Shown here: positions 1 through 7,228 of the stretch, one piece after another | Layout: each line of letters opens with the position of its first letter | Numbering within the stretch: the stretch's first letter is position 1 | Assembly: GCA_021798415.1 (NCBI GenBank) | Contig: JAJZGO010000011.1 | Coordinates: 1-26,836, forward strand | Source: Thermoplasmata archaeon | GTDB taxonomy: Archaea; Thermoplasmatota; Thermoplasmata; Lutacidiplasmatales; UBA184 | Reading direction: 5' to 3' | Length of the DNA stretch: 26,836 nt | Program-made: the position numbers and the translations under genes | The notes under the pieces: model-generated | Told to the model about the DNA's origin: nothing | The model's database searches: none | The model's input: the letters and a program-made list of their open reading frames with translations, nothing else

Positions 1-1
1 C

Positions 2-1045
2 ACGGACCTCCTCGTCGGCCCCGGCCGAGCGCGCACGGACCTCGTACCGATCCGCGAGCAGTTCCGCATCCCCGAACTGCTCGCGACCTGGGCCCGGGAG
101 GGCGAGGCGGACGCCGACCGGGCGTCGCCCGCCCCGGCCGACCCCACCCTCCCGGTGGCCGCGACGGAGGAGGTGGTGATCGCCCAGGGGTGCACGAGCG
201 GCTGCGCCTACTGCTTTAGCCGCCTCGCGCGCGGACGGATCGAGAGCGTGCCCGCCGCCGCGGTCGCCGAGCGGGTGCGGGCGGCGGTCGCCCGCGGCGC
301 GGCGGAGGTCCGCCTGACGTCACTCGACACCGCCGCGTGGGGGTGCGACCGGACGGACGGGCCCCGGCTCCCCGACCTCCTCCGGACGGTCGCGCTCGTC
401 CCGGGAGACGTTCGGGTCCGGGTCGGGATGATGAGTCCCCAGTCGCTCGCGCCGATCCTTCCCGACTACCTGGAGGCGCTCGCCCCGAGCCGCTTCTACC
501 GGTTCCTCCACCTGCCCGTCCAGAGCGGGTCGGACGCGGTCCTCGCGGCGATGCATCGGGGCTACGGGGTCGCCGAGTTCCGCCGGCAGGTCTCGGCCGC
601 CCGACGCCGGTATCCCGAGCTGATGCTCTCGACCGATGTGATCGTCGGGTACCCCGGCGAGACCGAGGACGACCACCGGGCGACCGGGGAGCTTCTCGAG
701 GAGGTGGGACCCGAGACGGTCAACGTGACCCGGTTCTCGCCCCGCCCGGGCACGCCGGCCGCGCGCCTTCCTCCGCTCTCCCCGCGGACCGCGAAGCGAC
801 GCTCGCGCGAGCTCACGGCCCTACGGCAGCGGGTCGCCCGCGAGCGGCTCGAGCGGTGGATCGGCCATCGGGGGCCGGCGCGCGTCGTGGAGCACGGCCC
901 CGGGGGGACCGCGGTCGCGCGGCTTCCGAACTACCTCCCCGTCGTCCTCGACGACCGTCCGGCGCTCGGCGCGAGCGTGACGGTCCGGGTCGACGGGGCT
1001 CGGTCGACGTACCTGCTCGGGCGCGCGCAAGAGGCCCCGGTCTAA
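2..1045 (+). CDS. tRNA t6A37 methylthiotransferase, e-MtaB type, 5'-partial
   Basis: MiaB/MtaB-family radical SAM enzyme expected to add a methylthio group to C2 of t6A37 in ANN-decoding tRNAs. The frame is open from the window edge, so the start and most of the N-terminal UPF0004 domain (its own Fe-S cluster) lie outside. Visible are the SAM-cluster motif CTSGCAYC (CxxxCxxC) followed by an ARG-x-I-x-S segment at about 190-250, the radical-SAM barrel with LHLPVQSGSD and DVIVGYPGET (about 500-660), the FSPRPGTPA segment, and a short C-terminal TRAM-like beta domain. The internal ATG-like starts near 155 are rejected because homologous sequence continues upstream. The stop falls just before the TATA-like element of the next gene. 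The family is well recognised; the archaeal e-MtaB subtype is assigned from sequence feel, not from a search. Confidence 0.88.
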   Translation, partial: TDLLVGPGRARTDLVPIREQFRIPELLATWAREGEADADRASPAPADPTLPVAATEEVVIAQGCTSGCAYCFSRLARGRIESVPAAAVAERVRAAVARGAAEVRLTSLDTAAWGCDRTDGPRLPDLLRTVALVPGDVRVRVGMMSPQSLAPILPDYLEALAPSRFYRFLHLPVQSGSDAVLAAMHRGYGVAEFRRQVSAARRRYPELMLSTDVIVGYPGETEDDHRATGELLEEVGPETVNVTRFSPRPGTPAARLPPLSPRTAKRRSRELTALRQRVARERLERWIGHRGPARVVEHGPGGTAVARLPNYLPVVLDDRPALGASVTVRVDGARSTYLLGRAQEAPV

Positions 1046-1049
1046 ATAC
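1041..1049 (+). promoter_or_regulatory. TATA-like element for the zinc-ribbon membrane protein
   Basis: The stretch GTCTAAATAC is the only AT-rich run between the methylthiotransferase stop and the GTG at 1109. It overlaps the upstream stop codon. It would give a leader of roughly 35 nt, which contains a GCGAGG Shine-Dalgarno-like sequence at 1095-1100, eight bases before the GTG. Confidence 0.45.
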
Positions 1050-1108
1050 CCCCACCTTCCCTAGTTCTCCCGCCCGCCACCGGCGCGGGGCACCGCGAGG
1101 ATCCGACC

Positions 1109-2056
1109 GTGTCGTCGCTCACCTCCCAGGAACTCCTCGCGATCGTCGTGATCGTGGTCCTCGGCGCGGCCGTCGTGGCCCTCCTCCTGTTCCTCGTGAA
1201 GCGGTTGAGGGACCGCCGCGACCAGCTGCTCCACGAGCTCCACGACCGGCCCGAGCTCGTCCAGGATCGCGCCTTCAACCGGATCGCGATGGCCCGGCGC
1301 GAGGCGGAGACCCTGGGCCGGCAGGGCCGCGACGTCGGACGGGCCCGGGAACTGATCGCGGCCGCCCAGGCGGCGTTCGACACCCGCAACTACAACCGGG
1401 CGTACGAGTCGGCCCAGCTCGCGCACGAGTCGCTCGTCCACTCGCGTTCGCCACCGCTCGGTTCGGCGCGTCCGGGCTCGTCCGCAACCCCTCTGCCCAG
1501 CTCCCCGGCGTCGGCCGCGCCGTTGCCGAGCGGGACCGGCCCATGGGCGGCCGGGCCGGCGGCCGCTGCCGCGGGCGCCCTTCCCCAGAACCGGGTCGAG
1601 GCCCAATTCCAGCTCCGCCTGCTCGACCAGGAGCTCGACACGGCGCGAGGAGCCCGACCCGGAGCCCCCGAGATGGCGGAGGCCGTCGCGGGACGCGACC
1701 GCGCCAAGACCGCGTTCGACCGGGGCGACTTCACGGAGGCGTTCCGCAGCGCCCTGCGGGCGCGCCGCGCTATCGGCGGGGCCGTCGAAGGCCTTCCGCC
1801 GTCCCCGACGTTCCGCTCCCCCGCGGGCAACGGCCCCGACCCGAGCGCTCCGTCCGCGGCTCCGGACGCAGCCGAGTCCGCGATGCGCGTCGCCGGCGCC
1901 GGACGGTGCCCGGAGTGCGGGTTCCCCCTGCTCCCCGACGACCGGTTCTGCCGAGGCTGCGGTTCCGAGCGGGGCCCGATGGCCTGTCCGAAGTGCGGGG
2001 CCGGCCGAACGCCCGCCGACACGTTCTGCGGCCGTTGCGGAGAGAGGTTCTCCTAA
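1109..2056 (+). CDS. Membrane-anchored protein with two C-terminal zinc ribbons
   Basis: A 315-residue protein of unknown function. A single hydrophobic segment at residues about 8-30 is followed by basic residues, which would place the rest in the cytoplasm. Two similar helical-hairpin units follow, one ending AFDTRNYNRAYESAQLAHE (about 90-110) and one reading AFDRGDFTEAFRSALRARR (about 198-218). They look like an internal duplication of a TPR-like repeat, separated by a long Pro/Ser/Ala-rich linker. The C terminus carries two zinc ribbons, CPECG...CRGCG and CPKCG...CGRCG. The GTG start is chosen for its Shine-Dalgarno-like sequence eight bases upstream and because the membrane segment follows at once. 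Proteins of this build are common in archaea and often annotated only as zinc-ribbon proteins. The gene converges on nreA with four bases between the stops. Confidence 0.75.
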   Translation: MSSLTSQELLAIVVIVVLGAAVVALLLFLVKRLRDRRDQLLHELHDRPELVQDRAFNRIAMARREAETLGRQGRDVGRARELIAAAQAAFDTRNYNRAYESAQLAHESLVHSRSPPLGSARPGSSATPLPSSPASAAPLPSGTGPWAAGPAAAAAGALPQNRVEAQFQLRLLDQELDTARGARPGAPEMAEAVAGRDRAKTAFDRGDFTEAFRSALRARRAIGGAVEGLPPSPTFRSPAGNGPDPSAPSAAPDAAESAMRVAGAGRCPECGFPLLPDDRFCRGCGSERGPMACPKCGAGRTPADTFCGRCGERFS

Positions 2057-2060
2057 CGAG

Positions 2061-3380
2061 CTAGCCGGTGGCCGGGGCAAGCCACTCATCGAGCCGACGC
2101 TGCGTCCGGGCCTCGTGCAGCACCGCGCTCGCCGCGAGCCAGCGCTCGCGCGGGATCGCGAACGACTCCGAGATGCGCTCCGAGAGCTCGGCGAGGTCCG
2201 CGAGCGGTTCCGGGGGCCTCCGGAGCGCCGCGCGCACGTACTCCCGGACATTCCACACGCCGAGCGGCATGATCTCGCCCGGGTGGACCTCGCGGAGGAC
2301 GACCACGCCGGCTTGGCGGCCGAGGTCGAGCAACGCCTCGCTGGTCGCGAGGCGGGCCGCGTAATAGCATCCTCCGATCGACGCGTAGGTCGTCCGTCCG
2401 AGGTGGCCCTCGTGGTCTCCCATGACGACGATCCGGTTCGGGCTCGGGTTCCACACCGTGTTCGGGTACCACGCCTCGATCGACTCGTAGCGGTAGGCCC
2501 CGGGCAGGAAGACGATCAGCCACCGGTTGTCGAGGGCGGTCAGGCGGTAGATCTGCGGCGACCCGAGCTCGGGGAGGTCGCGGACCTTCTCGAGGTTCTG
2601 CCGGGAGAGAAGGTCGTCGACCGCGGTGATGCTCCAGCGCGTCGGGACGAGCTTGCGACGACCCCGTCGGCCGAGAACGCCGACGCTGAACGCCCGCTGG
2701 ATGCGGCTCACCCGCACCCCGCGCTGGTACAGCTCCCCGACCGCGATGCGAGCATTCGCGTCCCGGTCGGAGGAGAGGCGGTCGAGGTGGGGGTCGACGC
2801 GTCGGACGTCGAGGTGGAGCTTCTCGATAGGCGCCGACGGACCGAACGGAGGAGCGGTGTCGGAGAGCGAAAGATGTCCCCGGGGCGGACGGCGGAAGAC
2901 CGCCTCGCTCTCCGCCGACTCCCCGGCGATGCCGAGCAGCTGGAGGTCCTCAAGCAACGGGATGGGGCGCTCCGCGTCCGTGACCCGGATCGAGGTCGTC
3001 CCCCGGACGAGGCTCGTCCGGTAGCCGACGACCTCGTCGACCGAACGACCGACCCACTCCTCGGGAGTGTCGAAGAGCTCCGTCGATCCGTGCATGGGGG
3101 ATAGAAGCGGGCCGACCCCGACCTTCGGGTAGCCGAACCGGCCGACAAACAGCCCGGGAGGGCTCGACCCCTCGAGCTGGGTACCCCCCACCAGGGGGAG
3201 CGTCTTCTCGAACGCCCGGTACTTGACCAGGATCGGGCAGACCGGCTTGCCGCAGAGAAGCTGGGCCGAGCGGCAGCGCAGGCACATCGTCGGGTCGTCC
3301 TTGAGCCCGGGGATGCTCCAGGAGAGCGATTCGACCGGGGCAAGGCCGGGGATGGGTGGGGTGGTGCTCTTGCCGGTCAT
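2061..3380 (-). CDS. nreA: DNA repair protein NreA
   Basis: A 439-residue protein of the archaeal Nre family (formerly DUF650/DUF651), implicated in DNA-damage repair together with PCNA. The N terminus has a four-Cys zinc finger: C33, C36, C43, C48, with the family-typical CGKPVCP. The central and C-terminal regions contain typical Nre segments such as LFVGRFGYPKVGVGP, the SRIQRAFSVG stretch and GVWNVREYVR. The last residues, Q427-L434 (QRRLDEWL), fit the PCNA-interacting PIP consensus Qxx(L/I/M)xx(F/Y/W)(F/Y/L). The open frame runs 68 codons further upstream into the tRNA-Pro gene, but that extension is low-complexity. The ATG at 3380 directly precedes family-like sequence and lies about 28 bases downstream of an AT-rich element. 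Gene is likely monocistronic. Confidence 0.9.
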   Translation of the reverse strand: MTGKSTTPPIPGLAPVESLSWSIPGLKDDPTMCLRCRSAQLLCGKPVCPILVKYRAFEKTLPLVGGTQLEGSSPPGLFVGRFGYPKVGVGPLLSPMHGSTELFDTPEEWVGRSVDEVVGYRTSLVRGTTSIRVTDAERPIPLLEDLQLLGIAGESAESEAVFRRPPRGHLSLSDTAPPFGPSAPIEKLHLDVRRVDPHLDRLSSDRDANARIAVGELYQRGVRVSRIQRAFSVGVLGRRGRRKLVPTRWSITAVDDLLSRQNLEKVRDLPELGSPQIYRLTALDNRWLIVFLPGAYRYESIEAWYPNTVWNPSPNRIVVMGDHEGHLGRTTYASIGGCYYAARLATSEALLDLGRQAGVVVLREVHPGEIMPLGVWNVREYVRAALRRPPEPLADLAELSERISESFAIPRERWLAASAVLHEARTQRRLDEWLAPATG

Positions 3381-3402
3381 CTTCGTCCCGAATAGGCCCG
3401 GA

Positions 3403-3413
3403 AGGAATGAAAG
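3403..3413 (-). promoter_or_regulatory. TATA-like element for nreA
   Basis: On the minus strand the run CCTTTCATTCC sits about 28 bases upstream of the nreA ATG. That is the spacing expected if transcription starts at or next to the start codon. The motif match is modest. Confidence 0.35.
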
Positions 3414-3473
3414 GCTCGCACCAGAGGTCGTGAAACGGTCCGCCCGCGTCCGGCTGAGACACGCGCCCCTACG

Positions 3474-3483
3474 CTCAAATAGC
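3474..3483 (+). promoter_or_regulatory. TATA-like element for tRNA-Pro
   Basis: CTCAAATAGC is the most AT-rich stretch before the tRNA and is centred about 30 bases upstream of its first base, matching the usual archaeal TATA position. Confidence 0.4.
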
Positions 3484-3508
3484 GCGGCGCAGTGGCGACC
3501 CCCCGCCT

Positions 3509-3583
3509 GGGACTGTGGGGTAGCTTGGTCCATCCTTCGGGGTTCGGGACTCCGAGACGCCAGTTCGAATCTGGCCAGTCCCA
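3509..3583 (+). tRNA. tRNA-Pro, anticodon CGG
   Basis: A full cloverleaf can be folded by hand. The acceptor stem is GGGACTG with CAGTCCC and discriminator A. The D arm is GGGT/ATCC and contains the TGGGGTAGCTTGG run typical of archaeal tRNA-Pro. The anticodon stem CGGGG pairs with CTCCG around loop TTCGGGA, giving anticodon CGG. The T arm is GCCAG-TTCGAAT-CTGGC. The variable loop is short, no intron is present and CCA is not encoded. It reads CCG codons, which suit a very GC-rich genome. Confidence 0.95.
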
Positions 3584-3832
3584 CTCGGCCGCACGGAGCG
3601 AAGCCCGCGGGCCCGATCCGCGACCAGGTGCGGGCCCCGGCCCATCGTTGGCCCTCCCCGACCGCATCGCTCCGCTCCGGGCGGCCTCGCGAACCGGACC
3701 GACGTCGTGGCTGACCGCGCGACCCCCGCTCACGGGTGCGGGGACGTCGGCCCCCGCGAACGCCCCGAGCCGTCCCGCCGTGCTCGGCCCCGGCGATCGT
3801 GCCGGTCCGAGATCGACCGGGCGAGACGAGAC
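3584..3832. other. Intergenic region, no gene seen
   Basis: Very GC-rich sequence between tRNA-Pro and the convergent hydrolase gene. Frames that stay open here are Arg/Pro-rich, lack a plausible start signal and resemble no family. I see no convincing RNA gene or terminator. Confidence 0.5.
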
Positions 3833-4501
3833 CTAGAGCTTGTGGGTGAGCGCTCGGACCGCGTGGCCGCCGTTCTTCAGGACGGGACCGCCGTGGTAGG
3901 TCAGGAGCGAATCGATCATGAGCTGGCCCACCCGGCGGGCGGAGATCTTCGCGGTCGGGGTGTGGTGGGTGAAGTCGGGGACGGTGAGGATGACCTTCTC
4001 GTCCTCGACGAAGAAGAGGTCGCCCGAGAAGAGGAGCTTGCGCTCCGGCTGGTAGTACGAGAGGTGCCCGGGTGTGTGACCCGGGGTGTGGTACGCGATG
4101 AGCCCTCCGGCCGCGTCGACCGAGTCCCCATCCTTGAGCGTCTCGGCGACCGTGAACGGCTCGGCGGGCGGCGATCCGGGCCCGTCGTACTTCGGGTCCA
4201 TCGCGATGTACGCTGCCTCGATCCAGTGGGCGAACGTCCGCGCGCGGGTCCGCTCCGCCACGGCCTTCAACGAGCCGGTATGGTCACGGTGCAGGTGGGT
4301 CAGGAGGACCTTCGTGACGGCCGTCGGGGCGACATGGATCTTCTCGAGGTAGGCGAAGATCGCCTCGTGCGCGCCCGGTAGCCCCGTGTCGATGAGGGTC
4401 CACGACGGCCCCCGGTCCTTGACGAGATAGACGTGCGTCGTGAAGTCGGGTGACGGATCGACCCCTTCCACTAGATGGACCCCGGGAAGTATCTCGGCCA
4501 T
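3833..4501 (-). CDS. Metallo-beta-lactamase-fold hydrolase
   Basis: A 222-residue MBL-fold hydrolase of the single-domain glyoxalase II-like type, predicted cytoplasmic. The zinc motif HLHRDH (H69, H71, D73, H74) follows LLT. The further metal ligands are the His in the GHTPGH segment (about 135-140) and the Asp in FSGDLFF. A C-terminal YHGGP...GGHA stretch supplies a last His candidate. Substrate cannot be read from sequence: hydroxyacyl-glutathione-like thioesters, lactones and others all use this fold. The frame is open 20 codons further upstream, but the ATG at 4501 is preferred because MAEILPGVHLVEG is the normal N terminus and a TATA element lies about 34 bases upstream. The neighbouring YCII-VOC fusion could hint at aldehyde or thioester detoxification, which is speculation. 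Confidence 0.85.
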   Translation of the reverse strand: MAEILPGVHLVEGVDPSPDFTTHVYLVKDRGPSWTLIDTGLPGAHEAIFAYLEKIHVAPTAVTKVLLTHLHRDHTGSLKAVAERTRARTFAHWIEAAYIAMDPKYDGPGSPPAEPFTVAETLKDGDSVDAAGGLIAYHTPGHTPGHLSYYQPERKLLFSGDLFFVEDEKVILTVPDFTHHTPTAKISARRVGQLMIDSLLTYHGGPVLKNGGHAVRALTHKL

Positions 4502-4530
4502 GGTTGTACCGGCAGGGGGCAACCGGCCGC

Positions 4531-4540
4531 CCCATAAATT
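4531..4540 (-). promoter_or_regulatory. TATA box for the MBL hydrolase
   Basis: Minus-strand AATTTATGGG, 30-40 bases upstream of the ATG at 4501, is one of the clearest TATA-like runs in the window. It lies inside the longer open frame and so supports the shorter start. Confidence 0.55.
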
Positions 4541-4567
4541 CCGTTCGGGCCGGAGGTCCATTCGGTT

Positions 4568-5329
4568 CTATGTCGAGCGGCGCGGTCGGCGACGGTCCCC
4601 GGCCGGCTCGAAGGCAAGGAACTCGTTGCCGTCCGGGTCCATGAACCGAAGCGTGCGGCCGCCCCACGGCTCGGCGCGGGGGGGCTGCGTGACCCGCGCG
4701 CCGAGATGCTTCAGGCGAAGCGCGAGCGCCGAGGCGCTGTCGGTCTGGAACGCGATGCCGGTCCGCGTCCCGATCCGCGCCCGGGCCTCGGTGTAATGCG
4801 GCTCGCCCCACTCCGGCCGGGGGACGACCAGCGATAGGGCGGCGGTCCCTTTGCCGAGCGAGAGCTCGACGTATCCGGTGTCCGGGTCGCGCGCGCGGAC
4901 CTGGAGGCCGAGCCCGTCGTGATAGAAGCGGATCGACCGGTCCTGGTCGGAGACGACCACCGCGACCCGCTGGAGCATGGTGAGGCGACCCGAGCCCCGG
5001 GACGGGGGAATCTCGAGGTTCACGCCGGCCCCGAGCGTCCCTGGGTCCCACTCCCAGAGCTCGTAACGCCCCTGGGGGAACTCGACCCACGGGTCCCCCC
5101 TGAGCACGCGACGGGCCTCGGAATACTCGGCGGCGCGGAAGACGAGAAGGTCGCCGGCCGGCTCGGTGAGGGCGCCGTGCGCCACCAGCCGCTCGACCCG
5201 GTCGAGCTTCGCGAGGAACCCCCGGAGGACCGCCGGGGCGGGACCCCCATCGGAGCGGCTCCCTCCGGCCTCGACGAGGCGCACGTAGAGCCGCCTCGGT
5301 TTGCGGCCGGGTTTCGCGCTCGGGCTCAT
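4568..5329 (-). CDS. YCII-like domain fused to a VOC (glyoxalase/dioxygenase fold) domain
   Basis: A 253-residue two-domain protein. Residues about 12-105 resemble a YCII-related domain: the start LYVRLVEAG, then FLAKLDRVERLVAHGALTEPAGDLLVFRAAEYSEA and a DPWV motif, closing with YELWEWDPG. The YCII catalytic His seems absent near the usual N-terminal position, while the Asp of DPW is kept. Residues about 118-245 form one VOC module (RVAVVVSDQDRSIRFYHDGLGL ... RFMDPDGNEFLAFEP) of the type seen in lactoylglutathione lyase-like and extradiol-dioxygenase-like proteins. No particular substrate can be assigned. The ATG at 5329 is preceded by a TATA-like element and a perfect inverted repeat. It ends 66 bases before the MBL gene start, so the two may be co-transcribed, although the MBL gene has its own TATA. 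Confidence 0.8.
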   Translation of the reverse strand: MSPSAKPGRKPRRLYVRLVEAGGSRSDGGPAPAVLRGFLAKLDRVERLVAHGALTEPAGDLLVFRAAEYSEARRVLRGDPWVEFPQGRYELWEWDPGTLGAGVNLEIPPSRGSGRLTMLQRVAVVVSDQDRSIRFYHDGLGLQVRARDPDTGYVELSLGKGTAALSLVVPRPEWGEPHYTEARARIGTRTGIAFQTDSASALALRLKHLGARVTQPPRAEPWGGRTLRFMDPDGNEFLAFEPAGDRRRPRRST

Positions 5330-5333
5330 TCGC

Positions 5334-5365
5334 GGAACGGAACAGACCGTTCCTGCCTAAATCGC
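5334..5365 (-). promoter_or_regulatory. TATA-like element plus inverted repeat upstream of the YCII-VOC gene
   Basis: GATTTAGG (minus strand, 5358-5365) lies about 30 bases upstream of the ATG. Between it and the start codon is a perfect 7-bp inverted repeat, GGAACGG at 5334-5340 and CCGTTCC at 5347-5353, with a 6-nt spacer. Its position, at the expected transcription start, suits a repressor operator or an RNA hairpin at the 5' end. Confidence 0.4.
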
Positions 5366-5399
5366 CGACGCCCCGGGGGGGCTCGGACGGATCACGGGG

Positions 5400-6389
5400 T
5401 CACGGCCCGGCGGCGAACGCTTCCCCGAGCCCACGGACCGACTCCGCGACGTCGTCGGACGCGAGGGCGCCGAAGTCGAAGATCCCGAGGACCTCGTCGA
5501 CACCGAGCTGCCGGAACGTTTCGAGCCGGCGCGCTACCTCGCGTGGGGAGCCGAAGATCGCCCAGCCGCTCCTCTCGACTTCCTCGGCGCGGGCGAGGTG
5601 CGGGGCGTGCTTCACCTTCTCCTGGTAGAACGCGCTTTGCGACGCGAGACGGCTATCCAGGTACCGCTGGAACGCCGCCCGGGCGCGCTCGGGGTGCGGA
5701 CCGGCGTAGAGGTGCAGCGCCGCCGCGACCTCACCGTGCACGCCCTCCGGCAGGTGGTCGCGATACTCTCGGACCTCGGCCCCGAGCTCCTTGGGGCTGT
5801 CGAGCGTGGCGTACGGCACGAGCGCGATCGACGCGCCGCGTCGCGCCACGAAGGGGATCGCCTCCCGGCGCTGGACGGCGATCCAGATCGGTGGGTGGGG
5901 CGCCTGGACCGGACGCACGTTGAGGCGGACGGGGGCGGCGAGCGGTCCGCCGGCGCTCACCGGGTCGCCCGAGAACGCGGCCAGGATGGTCTCGAGCCCG
6001 CGGTCGAACGCCTCGCGTTTCGTCGCGGGGTCGACGCCGAACCCCTCGAACTCCATGGGGATGTAGCCGCTTCCGACGCCGAGGTTGAGGCGCCCTCCGC
6101 TGAGGCGGTCGACCATTGCGTACTCCTCCGCGAGGTCGATCGGCCGGTGGAACGGGAGGACGCTCACGAGGGAGCCGAGGCGCAGCCGGCGGGTCCGGGC
6201 CGCGCAGGCGGCGAGCAGGACGGGAGGGGATGGGCAGATCCCGCCGCCGTGGAAGTGGTGTTCCGCGACCCACAACGCCGACAGCCCGCCGCGCTCCGCC
6301 TCCTCCGCGAGCCGGACGACCTCGGCCAAGCGGTCGGCGGCCCCGGCGGCGTCGTACGCATCGACCACGGTGAACGCGCTCAGCTTCAC
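5400..6389 (-). CDS. LLM-class flavin-dependent oxidoreductase
   Basis: A 329-residue luciferase-like monooxygenase-fold protein that would use FMN or F420. Evidence is the continuous family pattern: KLSAFTVVDAYD at the N terminus, LWVAEHHFHGGGICPSPPVLLAA (residues about 37-60), LGSLVSVLPFHRPIDLAEEYAMVDRLSGGRLNLGVGSGY (about 64-103), PHPPIWIAVQRREAI, and a C-terminal helix region with EEVERSGWAIFGSPREVARRL. Bacterial-luciferase-like rather than clearly Mer/F420-type, but the cofactor cannot be fixed from this alone. The frame is open 71 codons further upstream, overlapping the divergent Nudix gene. GTG at 6389 is chosen because it opens the conserved KLSAFTVVD strand and lies about 30 bases downstream of a TATA-like element. 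Confidence 0.85.
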   Translation of the reverse strand: MKLSAFTVVDAYDAAGAADRLAEVVRLAEEAERGGLSALWVAEHHFHGGGICPSPPVLLAACAARTRRLRLGSLVSVLPFHRPIDLAEEYAMVDRLSGGRLNLGVGSGYIPMEFEGFGVDPATKREAFDRGLETILAAFSGDPVSAGGPLAAPVRLNVRPVQAPHPPIWIAVQRREAIPFVARRGASIALVPYATLDSPKELGAEVREYRDHLPEGVHGEVAAALHLYAGPHPERARAAFQRYLDSRLASQSAFYQEKVKHAPHLARAEEVERSGWAIFGSPREVARRLETFRQLGVDEVLGIFDFGALASDDVAESVRGLGEAFAAGP

Positions 6390-6417
6390 GGCCGGGCCGA
6401 CCGTCTTGAGGTAGATG

Positions 6418-6428
6418 GCGTTTATCGG
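6418..6428 (-). promoter_or_regulatory. TATA-like element between the LLM and Nudix genes
   Basis: Minus-strand CCGATAAACGC is centred about 34 bases upstream of the LLM GTG. It is the only AT-rich run between the two divergent genes. Its plus-strand face (GTTTATCGG) could also serve the Nudix gene with a leader of about 30 nt. Confidence 0.4.
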
Positions 6429-6481
6429 CTCGGGCGCCGGCAGCGACAAGCCGATGAGCGGGCGACGCCCTCGGCGGGAGG

Positions 6482-7201
6482 ATGACGCTTCCGGTCCGCG
6501 CGCTCTCTCCGGGGTGGGCGCGCGGTACGGTCCACCGGTCGGACGACCCGCTCCGGTGGGATTCGGGTCGGCCGGGGCCCGAGGTCCTCGTCTTGCCGGC
6601 ACTCTGGTGGCCCCCCTTCCCCTCCCTGCCCTCCCACGTTATCGCGGCGGCCCTCCTCGGTGTCCCGGCGGTGCGTCCGTCCCCCGGCCCGATCCCCGTC
6701 GTGGCCGGCGTCGACCCGGACCTCCTTCGCGAAGGGGAGACCGTGGAAGTGAACGGCTCGAAGGGGACGCTCGCGATCGCCGGAGTTCGGGAGGTCGAGG
6801 TCGTCACGGCCTTCCTCGAGCGGGGGGACGGCCGCATCCTCCTCCTCGAACGCTCGTCGAAGGTCGGGAGCTTCCGGGGACGTTGGGCGGGAGTCTCGGG
6901 ATTCCTCGAGGCGCCGACGCCGCTCGAGCAGGCGTACCGGGAGGTCGAGGAGGAGACCGGGCTCGCCCGCGATCGGCTCGAGCTGCGGGCGTCCGGGGAC
7001 CCGGTCCTTGCCCGTCATGAGGACACGGTCTACGTCGTCCACCCGTTCCGTTTCGGGGTCGGCTCGGTCGACGTCCGCCTCGACTGGGAGCACGTGCGAT
7101 GCGAGTGGGTCGACCCGTCGGAGGTCCGTCGCCGATCGACCGTCCCGAAGCTCGACCTTGCGTGGGAGTCCGTCGCCCGCGCCCCTGCTCCGAAAGGATA
7201 A
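6482..7201 (+). CDS. PEP-utilizer swivel-like domain fused to a Nudix hydrolase
   Basis: A 239-residue protein of two parts. Residues about 5-100 read like a shortened phosphohistidine swivelling domain of PEP-utilizing enzymes: ALSPGWARGTVHRS, then EVLVLP, then a His in LPSHVIAAALLGVPAV where PEP synthase has its TCHAAIIARELGIPAV, and ending LREGETVEVNGSKGTLAI. Residues about 105-230 are a Nudix domain whose core REVEEETGL fits REUXEEXGU exactly, although the preceding helix is one residue shorter than the G-x5-E-x7 consensus and has no Glu at that spot. Nudix enzymes cleave nucleoside-diphosphate-linked compounds; the target here is unknown. The ATG follows directly after GGAGG, so the ribosome binding site is too close and a start a few codons later is possible. 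The stop codon overlaps the tRNA-Ala promoter element. Confidence 0.7.
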   Translation: MTLPVRALSPGWARGTVHRSDDPLRWDSGRPGPEVLVLPALWWPPFPSLPSHVIAAALLGVPAVRPSPGPIPVVAGVDPDLLREGETVEVNGSKGTLAIAGVREVEVVTAFLERGDGRILLLERSSKVGSFRGRWAGVSGFLEAPTPLEQAYREVEEETGLARDRLELRASGDPVLARHEDTVYVVHPFRFGVGSVDVRLDWEHVRCEWVDPSEVRRRSTVPKLDLAWESVARAPAPKG

Positions 7202-7203
7202 GA
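7194..7203 (+). promoter_or_regulatory. TATA-like element for tRNA-Ala, overlapping the Nudix stop codon
   Basis: AAGGATAAGA is centred about 30 bases upstream of the tRNA 5' end. It includes the TAA stop of the preceding gene. Confidence 0.4.
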
Positions 7204-7228
7204 CGGAAGTCGTACCCTCCGGGCGCGT

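Noticed and set aside
337..2064. A 575-codon plus-strand open frame across the methylthiotransferase and zinc-ribbon genes
   Set aside because: Arg/Pro/Gly-rich, out of frame with two recognisable genes, no domain or start signal. Typical shadow in GC-rich DNA.
3381..3584. N-terminal extension of NreA into the tRNA-Pro gene
   Set aside because: Would use tRNA sequence as code, shows no family similarity, and the ATG at 3380 has a promoter element at the right distance.
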